DNA from: Cerioporus squamosus
Taxonomy: Eukaryota; Basidiomycota; Agaricomycetes; Polyporales; Polyporaceae
Length of the DNA: 64,000 nucleotides
Reading direction: 5' to 3'
Assembly: GCA_022592435.1 (NCBI GenBank)
Contig: JABYQS010000003.1
Span: 604,470 to 668,469 of the forward strand
Shown here: piece after piece, positions 23,701 through 34,879 of the stretch
How positions within the stretch are numbered: position 1 is the first letter of the stretch
How the letters are laid out: each line of letters begins with the position of its first letter
Made by a program: the position numbers and the translations under genes
The notes under the pieces: model-generated
Told to the model about the DNA's origin: nothing
The model's database searches: none
Seen by the model: only the letters and a program-made list of their open reading frames with translations

Positions 23701-24442
23701 AATCCAGGCGGCTCTTGAAGGGAAGCCAGGGCACCTTAGGCACGTGGGGTGCGGCCTGCGGCTCGCCTCGTTTGAAGTCCTCAAAACGAGAAAACTCGGG
23801 CGACTTCTTGGCGCGCGGGTGGAACTCGACTTTGAAGTCATCCTCTGCAACTTCCCACTCCACGACCACAGTAGGCACGGCAGGGACGTCCGACGACGGC
23901 GGCAGGACTTGAGCATCCTTCGACGACGACGCTCCACCCTCCGGCGCATCCTGAGAGGAGGGATTATTGCGAGAGGACTTGGTACGGGAGGCCTGGGTAC
24001 GGGAGGACTCTCCAGTACGGGAAGCCTGGGTACGGGAGGACTTCCCAGCTACGGCGGCTACAAAAGCACATTCGGAGGTCAACAGGAAACGCGATATGTT
24101 AGAGCTAGATGACTCACGAGGAGGGTAAGGGTTGGTGGACGCAAACGTCACTGTTTCTCATCAGCTCGTGCTGGCTAGGATTAACGTGTGTACTCACTGC
24201 GGCTCCTCAAGCTACGCGGTGCACCGGGTCGAGGCTCGGCCGGAGCAACGGCCGCAGCTTTCCCTGCGAGCCATCGAAGGTCAGTAGTGAACACCAACCG
24301 AGAGCGGTCGTTACGCACCTTTCTTGCGCGGTGATGGGGCAACCGCAGCGGAAGAAGCTACGCTGCACTTGGCTTGATGCTTTTTCTTTCCCTCAGCTCC
24401 GTAGCTTGCACCGCAAAACGGACATGTCGTTGTATCGGCCAT
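20787..24442 (-). CDS. Plavaka-type transposase with N-terminal C2H2 finger
   Basis: Minus strand, ATG at 24442, stop at 20787, many short introns. The start encodes a C2H2-like finger (CPFCGASYGAEGKKKHQAKC, C-x2-C-x12-H-x4-C), followed by a disordered Ser/Pro region with a short tandem repeat (SSRTQASRTGE type). The body shows the Plavaka hallmarks: ADKTRLSSFGSKKGYPI with its 'DKT..S.FG.K..YP' core, NGLAPCPVC, FDRLHSYHGGLW, WNFPKFHLHAHLLQDIKDKG with VTRNYNTKISEHMH, and a C-terminal domain ending CLKHFPDWYA. Plavaka transposases belong to a CACTA-related superfamily with an RNase H-like catalytic core; the exact DDE residues were not assigned. The exons look open and well spliced, so the gene could be active or recently so. 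It starts 400 bases inside the right TIR. Confidence 0.85.
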
Positions 24443-24812
24443 GATAAGACGTTCTGCGACAGAAACACGGTAAGCACGGTCGATGCAAGTTCACCAGCTG
24501 GCTTACAAATATCAAGAAGTATGGCACAACAGCAAGGCTTACAGCTTAGCGAACGATACAGAGGTGGAGGAAAGGATGAGAGTCGAGGTCAGATCCAAGG
24601 GAGAGTGCAAGGAGGTCGTGGCTATCCCGTACTGATCCCGCACCCTAAACCCAAGAAGCCGATTCCATCCGGATATAGTAGCCATCATCCGGATGCGGCC
24701 GGCCTTATCCGGACGATAGGTCCGCTATCCCGAGGGATCGGAGCGAGGGCGGATGCATCTGCCGGGATCTGGGATCCTTCCCGATTTGTATTAGATGACG
24801 TAGGATGATACC

Positions 24813-24843
24813 CCATCCGGATGGTCTTCGGAAAGTTCCGACA
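24813..24843 (-). repeat. Right terminal inverted repeat
   Basis: Ends GGAAAGTTCCGACA at 24843, followed by TA. It is the inverse partner of 12513-12543. A CATCCGGAT word lies at 24814-24822 within it. Confidence 0.85.
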
Positions 24844-27800
24844 TAGGTCCGTCACTTTCTATTGCCGAGGCGCGTCGCGCTCTAGCAAAACCTCCGGGTT
24901 GTTCTTTGTTCCCTGTCGGCGTCCACTCTGGCTCGAGGCCTCGCTTTCACAGAACCACCCACGACCGGCGGCAACCTCGTCGCTCTCTGACCGAGAGCCG
25001 GACTCTGTAGGTGGTGGCGAATTCCCAGCCGACCCCCCGCTAGCGCGCCGGTAGCAATAAGGGCCCTCATTCGCCGCCGCTTCCGAGGAGAAATATACGA
25101 CTAAAAGAGCCCTGCCCTTTGTTTAGCTGCAGGTAGCATTTACGCCGCGCTCCGGAGAATGCGGCCATGGAAAGCTGCAGTGAAGCTGCTCCTGAGTCCT
25201 GACGACACGGTACTTGTTTCTTGGAACAGGGGCATTCACCGCAAGAAACCATACCCAGCGCCTCGAAGCCTGGGGCCGTCCCGCCCGAGGTGCGAAAGCA
25301 GGAGGTTGGAAGGAAGACTTTGTTATCTCACTGCCTTCCGGCACTGGTCAGTCCCCAATGCAGAACCTCCTCTCTTGCGTACGTCTTCTGTCCTCGCACT
25401 ATCGCAATTGGAATAGCGGCCTCTGACCGTGACAGCAGACATGGCATGGCGATGCAATGCAGGCCCGAGCTCCTTAGCGGAGAAGAGAAAGGCCCTGAGG
25501 CACCTCATATCGACAAGCTCACGTCGCCGCGCTACCGCCCCGCGGTTGCACTCCGCGAGGCTTCTGCGAACCACTCGCGCGGTCGCATGACTTCCGCTGG
25601 GGACGGCGAGACCCACCTGCCAACCAGATGCGGATATCTGACCACCTTCCGTGCGCTGGCAGTCCGGCGATTCTGCGCCACATGGGCGTGCTGTGCGGGA
25701 ATTTCTTTCAGCTCTGTGACTGTCCTCGAGGCTTGGCTGGACGGTGAACAAAGGTGAGTCAATATTCAGTACCAGAATGTTCCGGAGTCCGAGATAGCGA
25801 CGTAAGAACCGCGTGGCACACGTATGTGTAGTGCACTCAGGTCGCGGGGTCTCCAGGACCCGCGGGAAGGCACCGCGCCAGGCTCTTATGAGGCTGACGT
25901 CGCTGGAAAAGGTACTTCCAATAGTTTCCAATGTCGCGGTGTTCTGCGTATGTTCGGAGGAATGACGCAGCGCGAGGAGTCGAGACGTCGCCCTGTTCGG
26001 GATTAGAACTCGTCCTGAAGGCCTCGTGTCCCCGCTGCATCCGCCAGGTGTGGCCCCAGCGGACGGAGGCACTGGCAATGGAAGACTGTCGACGTTCCAA
26101 GGCGTCCGTCCGCGCGTGGGCCCACTAACCATAGGCGCGGAAGAGATGACCATGTCGCGCAACCTAATCTCGGACCCTGCCCTGGGCGCGGTGCGTCAAG
26201 CCAATTGAAATGGGTACGTATACGTATTCCCTGACAGTGACAGGGCATATGCGGCGACGTGCCATGTCATTCAAGCAGAGTCAGCGCGTCCTGGGTGGGA
26301 GCCCGTAGTAGTACGGGCATACGTCGTGGCGTGCAGACGGGAACAAACGAGTGCATGGTTGTGCAACTTCCCTTCGCGTTCGCGAACGAGAATGCTCACT
26401 GCTCGCGACGAGTATCGGGCCTCGAGGCATTGTGCTATTGCGGCCAGTACGGAGCGGCCCCGCAGTGCAAGATTAGGCCCGGGCGCAGCAGCTGGCACCA
26501 GGCTTCGGACTTCCCGCCTTCGCGGACATCCCTTTGCCCTCTTCTGTGCTATCTCGCGTCTCAACTCTTTCAATGGTCGAACTCTCTCCCCGAGGCGTTC
26601 TCCCGGCCCATCGGGGCTCGTCTGACCTGCGGCCTGTGTACACTGTGCCTTCCCAGTCGTGCCCTCGTTCACGGCTATAGGTGGCTCAACGCGCACACAT
26701 GGATATCCATGGATTCTCCACTTTCGGGTGCAGGTCCCTGCTTTACCTTCAGAGTCCGCGCGTCCCAAGATGACTGCTCGCTCCTCCGCTCCCTCGCGCC
26801 CATGACGCCTTCGCGATCACAGGACCGTCGCGTTCCCATACGCACATGCGCGCGAGTACGGCATCTTCCCGCAGTGGAAGTCTGTCCCCTGGGTGTCCAG
26901 TTCGACACCCGGCGGTTCTGGGTGCTGATACTGTCGGCACCTGGTCCTGTGGCTCGCGCCTCGTGCGGCGGAGCCACAACGCGGGCCCGATTCTACAGCA
27001 TCCGCACGACAAGACGGGACGCTGGCGCGCCAGAAGCCAGGAGAGGCTTTCTAGCGTCCTGACTTGGATACCGTAGGACGGCGGCTCGGGGTCCGCGTCT
27101 AGCGGAGGTCGTCGATAGGCAGCGCGAACCAGCTGCAGCCTGCGATGCTCGCCCTGCTTCGCTGGGCGGTTGCTCCCTGGATCTCGGAGACTTCCACTGG
27201 AAGGTTCAAGGGAGGACTCCGAAGGAGTTATGTCTTGTTTTTCGAATTGCAACCGCAACATGCTACGGGGCTGCTCCGCGCGCCCGAGCCCATGCTCCTT
27301 GTCCTAAGCTTACAGCACCTACATGTTCTATGGGCGGGGTGCCCAGGTCCTGGACACATTCAAGCAAGCAGTACGCGAAGAGCCGGACCCCGGTGAGTCC
27401 TGCTCGTGCTGAGAACCCGGTGTGCTCGCGGTGACCCCAAGCATGGTGGCGCTACGAGTGTGAGGGTGAGGGTAGCCACTTACACGTAAAATCCCAGACA
27501 CGCCCACATCGTCCGTTAGCAACAAAGCGTTCTACGGACCGCGATGAGGTGAGGGCCTCGGGCTGGACCGTGCTACTTAGTACGTACCGTAGCACTACGC
27601 CGACTAGCACCAAGGACCCTGCCAATTGTTGTGAAGGGCAGCAGGACGGGCAGCCCGCGGTGCAGGCGTCCGATATCGATATTGTCTCGCTTTCCGTGGA
27701 ACACGCAGGACGCTAGGCGGCATTGCGGCTCGCGAGAGGAAGAAGGCTGGCGGAGGGCGAGCCCCAAGGGTCCCGCGACGCACCCGATTGGGCTAGGGAA

Positions 27801-30545
27801 GCCAAGTCGACGAAGAATCACCGGTGCTTCTCTCCGAAGGTTCCTCGGAGTCGAGTAATAGCAGAGCTCGCCTGGCGTGGGGCTTCCAGCTTCCGTGCTC
27901 GCCATGTCCGAAATGACGCACCGTCCGTGCACGCAGCCTGCCCACGTACGATCCGTGCCTTCTTCCCTTCACCTCCAACCCGCAACCACATGCGGCCCGG
28001 CCGCGGCCTCAGGACAATCGCCTTGCAATGTCCGAGCTCGGACTCCCAGGCTCATGTTTTGCGCGGAAGAGGTGCAGCTAGAACGTGGCGACACGTGCAG
28101 AAGAAAGGCTAAGCGGCGTGACGGGATTGGGATATACGTCGGTGCTCGAACCACCAGCGTCCGGTACGTGTACCCTGTAAGTTTTCCCTCAGCGACAAAA
28201 GTATCGCGGGCCTTTTTCTCCTCGCGCAAGAAACATGGTGCCAACCGCCCACGCCGCCAGACAGACAGACAAGACGTGCACGGGAGTATGGACGCGGCAC
28301 GGCTCATGTTGGCACACTGTCATTGTCAGTGTCAAAGGGGACTCGACGGCTCTCTGGCATCTGCTGCTTTACTTACTCCGAGCGCAGCTCGCCACCGCTG
28401 GAGGAGGCTTCTTATTTGTCGTGCTTGCACCGTAGAGCTTGTGCGGCCAGGAACCGCTCGGGCGCGCTCCCACTGCGACCACGGTCGCCGATAGCTGGGC
28501 CCTCGGCGTCGGCACCGCGTGAGTCCCCTCGTCCAAGTGCGACATTGCGTCCTTGCGGTGGCCCCACCGTTGCACGTGTGGCGATATGCGGGGCCTGTGG
28601 TCTGCTGCAGCGCGCCACCATTGCGGCGGCGTGCCCCCTATAGGCAAGCAAGTCGCAGACCCAGAGTCTAGAGAAAACTGTCGGGTCATTACGCACGATT
28701 GCGTGCACCTGGCCACCTGGATCCTGGGCCGGGGTGTATTGCTCCGGAGGCCGCACCGATAAGTGGCGAGCAGGTGCCAGGGATCGTCAGCGTGCATACG
28801 GCGCGCACGGAGTAGGAAACCAATTGGAAGACGTTCGTGGAAGACCTGTTTGGGGAGGTCCCGCCCGTGTGGGTGCCGCACTTGCGCTTGGTGCAGGGTC
28901 GGGTCGCCACGCCTCTACGAACCTGGAGGAGCGGTTCGCCGACAGTCTCGCGTACATACACTCGCGGACCGGGAGGGGGGAGCCTGGAGGAGGCGAATTC
29001 GCATTTGCCCTTGCTAAGCCGTTGTCGCGGTGTGGTGCCTGTTACTTATCCAGTCAGCAGGCTCGCACTGGCAGACCGGGACCAGGACTAGCGTTGCTCG
29101 CATGCGCCATATGTATTCGCTCGGGTGTGTATGCTCCCCCGAGGCCCGAGCTCGCCGTCGCGGACACCCGTGGCTCGTCTCGCCACCGTGCGTCATGGGA
29201 GCCCTTCTCACGCGTTCTGGCGGGTGGGCGCATTTCCCCCGCCACCCCCCGCGCCGCCAAGCCAAGCCCCGTGGCACTTGTTCCGTGTGCGACGACGTCG
29301 GGGAGAGCGAACTTGTACGTCGTCGCGGTCGGTGTGCATGCGACTGGGGACGATCGGGGAGCAGGTGAAACGCGACGTCGACGAGAGCCATGCGCGGTGG
29401 GCAGCGGCGACCGCCCGATCGCGAGAACGGAACACCCCCTGCGCTCTCCGCGCTGCGTCCCATGTGGGCCTCTCCCCGCGGAACGCTCGAATCGAACCCC
29501 GGCCGAGTCTATCGCGTCCACAAGCACGTCCAAACCACGTCGGTGGCCCCCGATCGTCCGCGAGTGCACCCGTGACGGCCACGGCCACCGTGCACGCTCT
29601 TGCGCAACTCGCCTCCGCTCGCGCTCCCCGCCAGCGCAGACACCGAGCTCCTCCTCGCAGTCGAGGCAATGCGTAACCTTGCGCGACATGCCCGTGCCAC
29701 CCGGCCGCAGCCGCCGGAGAGCCCAGCAAACAGGTAAGGCGAGCAGCACAACATGGCATGGCATGGCGACCGCCGGGCGATCGAGTGGCACACTTTTTAG
29801 CGTCGCCAGTACGCAAGTGGCGCCACCCGCGAAACAGCGTGACCTTCGACTGGAATTTGGAAAAACGACCCGCGTTCTGCGCGACCTTCTCGCCCACACG
29901 GCTCTCGACGGACGGTCCACGGACGTGCGCACGTTCAGGTTTCACATGTTGGTAATTGCACGTTATACGGCTACTTCCTATAGGCTACGATTACACGATG
30001 GTGGGGGATATGCAGGGGAGGCACTGTAGTACGACACACAAATAATAAATAGATAGTTAGAGCGGCGCACGCACCCGCGAGTCCGAGCGGACCAAGCAAA
30101 CGAGCGGAAGGGGCGGGAGGGGGGAGAGGGGAGAGCAGGAGGCAGCAGCAGCGGGTAGCACGAGACCAGGAGACCAATAAGTAACGAACAAATATGCGGC
30201 GCATTATACCTTCAAGAAGACCGGTGGACATTACTGAACAAAAGATGCAAATGGGGACGGGGATGTGCTTGCGGTGATACAGTGGATGCGGGGATATGTC
30301 AAGCCAGAGCGCGAGCGAAAGAGTACACAGACGGGCGTTTTGCACGCGTCGCCGCCGCTGCAGCGCCGCGGCCGGGTGGTATGAGGGGGAGGAGTGGTAT
30401 CGGGAGCGGGATTTTGCAGTATAAACAAGCGCGCCCGTCCGACGCGCGAATGCAGGGGGGGATGATGCGACTGAAGGTATCAGGGTCTATGCGGGCGAAG
30501 AAGACAGAGAGGAACACGACGAGAGCCACCCAGGATCGAATCAGC
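24844..30545. other. 5.7-kb region without a supportable gene
   Basis: GC-rich sequence with long but unconvincing frames, for example a plus-strand frame at 28734-30029. Its composition (Arg, Gly, Ala and Cys rich throughout) and lack of domains suggest a chance reading frame. No terminal repeats, tandem arrays or RNA genes were recognised. The part from about 30000 to 30545 is the 3' flank of the GATA gene. A low-conservation gene or non-coding RNA could be missed here. Confidence 0.45.
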
Positions 30546-32271
30546 CTATGCTGCGATGACCGGGTTGCTGGGCCGCGGCGACGTCTTGATAGCCTTTGCG
30601 GGGGCCATCTCAGACACCGGCACGGTCTGCCACCCTGTCACCTCAGGCGACTGGGCGTCGACGGATCGCCTCTGCATGTCCGACGGCGCGGGAAGCGAGC
30701 CGCGGCGTACAAAGTAATCGGTCTGCTGGAGTTGCTGCGCCTGCTGTGCGGGCGAGGAGGGGTAGTAAGGAATAGGCATCGTGGCAGCCTTGCGCGGTGT
30801 CGGTGGCGAAGGGCCAGACGACTGCAGGGACGCAATGTCGGAAAGCGGGGTGTTGGGCAGGCGGATGCCGCCCTCAGGAGGAACCAAAGGAGGGGACTGC
30901 GAGTTGGGATCGCGGGGAATGGGGAACGTGGAGGCGGATGGCGAGTTGAACGACGAGGGCGGGTTGGATCCTCCCGAGTAGACCGACACTGCGACGAGCG
31001 TCAGCTCCCGAACCTTAACTGGGCGGAGCGCTGCAAGACTCACCAGACTCATCCCAGTCACTGCTCGCGGAGTGCACCGAGGACGCAGAGGACGAGACAG
31101 ACGCGCGACGGGGCATCACGTTGTCCATCTCCGTCGGCTCCTTCTTGATCATCTGCGGGGGCATCTTCGCAGCTTTCGGCGAGCCGTTCACCTTGGGCTG
31201 CTTGCGCGTCTTGCTCCCAGCACGGAGCTCGTCGAAACGCAGCGGCCGCGGGCGCAAGTGCGTGCGCTCGTAGAGCCCGCACTTGTTGCAGACGATCTTG
31301 CCAGGGTTGAGCGTAGATCGGCGCCAGCTCGGAGGCTCGGTGGTGTGGCAGTTGAAGCAGCGCCGACGGAGATACTGCGTCTCCTTCGACGCCGCATCGT
31401 CCGTGTGCTGGACCATGAGACCGGCGTGCTGCGCGAGACAGGGAAGAGGCTGCATTCCTGCTGAGGGTGGCCGGCTCCAGGCGGTCTGAGAAGGAACAAT
31501 GACTTTGTTCGCGTCCTCGGTTTTGATACCGTCTAGCGGGTGGTGGAAGTCGTGGAACGGCGGGTGGGGGGAGTTGTTCATGGGGACGGTGTGCGCGAAG
31601 GGCCCGTCGTCCATGCCGGGGTGCATGGGCTCGCACATGGACATGTGCGGGGACCCGTCGAGCGAGAGTGGCTCGGAGTACATGGTGCCGGGACGCGAGC
31701 CAAACGAGCTCACCGAGTCGTGATCGCTGCCCATGAAGGAGGGGGTGTAGGGCATGGGCTCGCCGCGGTCGTGCCGGACGTAGGGGAAGGTCGCGCGGCG
31801 GGCCATGGCAATGTCGTGGGGGTGACGCATTGCGTGGTGGACGTGGTGGCCGTTCGCGTTGTGGGGAATGCCCGACCAGTTTCCGCCGTGGAAGCCCGGC
31901 TCTGCGGACTGTTGGTGGCGGTGGTCGAGGTACACGTCCTGGGGCACGCTGTGCTCGGGAATTTCGTGGTCGTAGAGCTCCGAGAGCAGGGAGCCGCGGG
32001 AGCCCGGGGGAGTCGGGAAGGAGGAGGGGTATGAGCCAGACCAGACGTGTGCGGGCTCCATGGCGGGGTGGTGGTGGTCGGTGACGACGACTGCGCCCTC
32101 GTCCGGGTGCTCGAAGATGTTCCTGGCGAGGTGCACGTCCATGTGCGGCTTGTAGTTGGGCGGGGTGGGATAGCGGTGCATGTCGTCGGAGGAGATGGAC
32201 GTCCTCGGGGAAGGGGTGCGGGGGGTGGACGCGTCTGAGTAGGAGGTGTAGTCGAAGTGTAGGGGGTCCAT
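30546..32271 (-). CDS. GATA-type zinc-finger transcription factor
   Basis: Read as join(30546..30988, 31044..32271) on the minus strand, 556 residues, one 55-nt intron in phase 1. The N-terminal ~290 residues are disordered, rich in Pro, Ser and His (HHHP, NGHHVHHAMRHPHD). One zinc finger at about 305-331 reads CFNCHTTEPPSWRR then GKIVCNKC, followed by the basic tail GLYERTHLRPRPLRFDELR and a Lys-rich nuclear-localisation-like stretch (SKTRKQP, SPKAAK). The Cys-pair spacing is about 19 residues and the second pair is CNKC rather than the usual CNAC, a basidiomycete-type variant as far as I recall. It would bind GATA sites in the nucleus; target pathway (nitrogen, iron, light, development) cannot be told from the sequence. 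The C-terminus is Pro/Ser rich. Confidence 0.9.
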
Positions 32272-33208
32272 GGAGTCGCGTCTGGAAGGGTCGTGCGGAA
32301 GAGGAAGCCTTACCCAGACGAAGAGAGGGCTCGAGGGGCACGGAAATATGAGGAGGCCTGGCGGGTCGGCCTCGCTTGCCAGTACGCGTTAAGAGACGAC
32401 GTCTGGCTCGGCTGAACCCTCTCCCGGGGTCTCACCAAACCTGTGCACGTCTGCGAATGGCCTAGCGCGACTGTGGGCTCCCACCCCGTCCCGCTCCCCC
32501 GGGTCCGGCCACGCCCCATGCCACCCTGCCTATCGCACCGCCAGTGGCACCCCGCCGCGCAGCTGGGGTCCCCGTGGCGCGCCAGTCTGCACAGAGTGAG
32601 CAGCTGCAGACTCTGCTCACAGGCAGCACCCACCGACGGCCCTGCCAGCACCAGCTCCCCGCCGCCTCCCCGCGCCCTCCATTCCGCACCCGTCGCACGC
32701 CGCCCCGCTCGCGTACCTACGCGCCCGCCCGGAGGTTGCACACTTACTCCGGCTTCTGAACGCCCGTTGCCTTTCCCGGGAGGTCCACATCGTCCGCTCG
32801 CAGCCGAACTGAGGAGTCCCCTCATCTCCCGCCCAGATCTCGCCCAATCCACCCAGCCGAAGATCCCTCTCCTCGGCCCTTCCCGCCACCACACATCGCA
32901 CCAGCGCTCCCGCCCCGTAGCCGTACCTATGTCCAGCGCACCACCTCGTCCAGATGTGCCATCCATTGTCCGTGCCCGGTCCGCCCACATCGCCAACATA
33001 TCCTACACTGCGTCCCCTGGCAGACGCCACCCCATTCACTCCTCTCAATCGCCCTCCTCGTCCGTCCACATCCAGGCTGTGTAGCTACGCTTCTCCAGCC
33101 CTGCCCCAAACCTAGCTTAATGACAACAGCGCCTTCCACCTATCCGCGAGGCGCCTCCCTCTCCGTTTCGAATTTCACGTTTCACCAAATGCGAATCGCC
33201 ATCTTTGA
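32272..33208. other. GATA gene promoter and ING gene 3' flank
   Basis: About 0.94 kb between two genes on the same strand. It is C/T-rich on the plus strand and has no supportable coding frame. It must hold the terminator of the ING gene and the promoter of the GATA gene; no specific site was identified. Confidence 0.5.
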
Positions 33209-34879
33209 CTACTTCTTCCGCCCCTTGCGGCCGCCTCCAGTGGACGCGCTGCCAACCGTATTCGAGAGCCCGAGCTGCGCTCTGCACTCGTCGCAATACC
33301 ACGTCTGCGGCAGATTCTCCGGCTCCAGATTGACGCATGAGAGATGGAACTGTGTGAGCGAGAAGACGCGTCAGCGAAACCCACACACCACAAAGGGAAC
33401 CGTCGTCCGCCACAAAGGCGAAGCAACGCAACGCCCTTACCCATTGCAGCCGGCAACTCTCGTTGTCGCATCCGATCATCTGCAACAAACAAACGGACAC
33501 GGTCAGCGGCGCCCTAAGCAACTTCACCCGGCACGCCGCACAGCGCTGCAATGCAGCGCCCGCCGGTGTCCAGTAACAATGCAGGCAAGACGTACCTGCC
33601 CGTAAGACAGCTTCTGGCAATAGCAGTAGATGCCCTGGTCTTCCGCATCACCGCCTTCTTCGTCCTCCTCGCCCTCGGCATCTTCGTCGTCCAGCCCGGT
33701 CGACACGGGCCCGCGGCGCTGGCGTACTGGCGAGTGTCTCGTGTGCACCCGCGAAAGACTCGACTTCTGCGTCCCGCTCGAGCTGCTGTATCCGCTGTTG
33801 GACACCGGGACCGGGCTCGGGAGCTTGATGCTCCCAGCTGACGCCGCCGCCGTCACACGCCGCTCTGCATGACAAAGGTCAGCTCGGGTCATGACAAAAC
33901 ACGCCAAACACGGGATGACGACCGCTCGGCAACACAATGACATGGCACGGGCAGGGTCGAGACAAGCAGTAGTCCGTTGCGCAGCGCAACGCAGTCACCG
34001 TGAGGCCAGAGAGAACAATGGCTGGATGAATACGTACTCTTCTGGGGCGGAGGGGCGGCCGGAGCGGCTGCTGGGGGTGGCGAGACCGCTGCTGCGACCG
34101 CACTTCGCAAACTAGTCTGCAATTGTTGCACCGTAGTGTCGACGTTGTTCAAGAAGTGCTGCGTGGGAGGTAGCCCAGGCTCCTCGCCTTGGAGCTTCAG
34201 TATCTTCTGCAGGTCGTGCTGCAGCCGCGCCATGGCCCGCTCGAGGAGCTTGACCAGACGTGCGGCCAAAGCGGTCTTCTCCATCGCAAGAAGATCCACT
34301 TCTGCGTAGAGTGCATTCACGGCCGCAGGGATGGCCGCGTCCTTTGCAGGAAGCGGCTGGCCTGCGTTCTTCTGCGAGTGGCGGAAGTACTTCTGAGTCT
34401 CCTTCCGGATCTCCTCAGCCAGATCTGTGGTGTACGGACGCACGCGGGCGACGTCACGAAATCGGGACCGGGTAAACGTTCATAGGAATGATTGTGTTAG
34501 CGTATGCGCTGACGGAACATAACATGAACCGGTAGACATGCCTTGCGTCTTGGTCTCGCGATGCCGGATCTCGGTGAGGATGTGTTGTGCCTCATTGGGC
34601 AAGTTCTCCAGACCTGCGGGAGGGACGGGTCAGTATCGGTCTGTACAGGATGCTAGGCACCGTGACAGAGGACTCGGACAGCGCAGCACGCAGCTATGGT
34701 ACGCGGCGTCGGCGTCGGCGTGGCGTGGTTAGATGAGGACGACATCGTACCCGGCTGCGAGCGTAGTCTGGCCGGGGGAGACGGCCACGGACATTGACCT
34801 AGAAGCGTATAGCGAACATGTCCTTACTGGAAAGGTATTCAGTCGCGATGTTCGCGGCTTCCTCGAGGTTAGCGTTCAT
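33209..34879 (-). CDS. ING-family PHD-finger chromatin protein
   Basis: Read as join(33209..33349, 33441..33479, 33596..33864, 34038..34424, 34530..34613, 34828..34879) on the minus strand, 323 residues, phases closing. The N-terminal ING helix region is clear (EEAANIATEYLSSLENLPNE, then TDLAEEIRKETQKYFRHSQK). A disordered, Pro/Ala-rich and acidic linker follows, then a C-terminal PHD finger at about 253-300 (YCYCQKLSYGQMIGCDN, then QWFHLSCVNL and TWYCDEC), giving the C4HC3 set. A polybasic tail (GGGRKGRKK) closes the protein. ING proteins read H3K4me3 through the PHD finger and act in histone acetyltransferase or deacetylase complexes; Yng1, Yng2 and Pho23 are the yeast members. I cannot say which of them this matches. 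The PHD finger is split by a 91-nt intron after Trp. Confidence 0.93.

Larger units (their letters stand above)
12513..24843. mobile_element. 12.3-kb TIR-bounded Plavaka-type DNA transposon carrying a PRP8 fragment
   Basis: The left end starts TGTCGGAACTTTCCG at 12513 and the right end is its exact reverse complement, finishing at 24843. The repeats stay similar for about 30 bases. Both ends abut TA, giving a 2-bp target duplication (12511-12512 and 24844-24845). Subterminal regions carry repeated words around the palindrome ATCCGGAT: once in the left arm (near 12624) and three times in the right arm (24667, 24687, 24815), as in CACTA-related elements. Inside, all on the minus strand, are an unrecognised gene, a broken PRP8 piece and a Plavaka transposase. 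The simplest reading is one element with captured host sequence. The alternative is two separate insertions whose outward ends happen to pair. The 190-bp MITE at 37437 uses the same ends. Confidence 0.7.

Noticed and set aside
28734..30029. A 431-codon plus-strand open frame
   Set aside because: GC-rich sequence makes long chance frames. The composition is Arg/Gly/Ala/Cys-rich throughout, with no domain, no intron pattern and overlapping long frames on the other strand.
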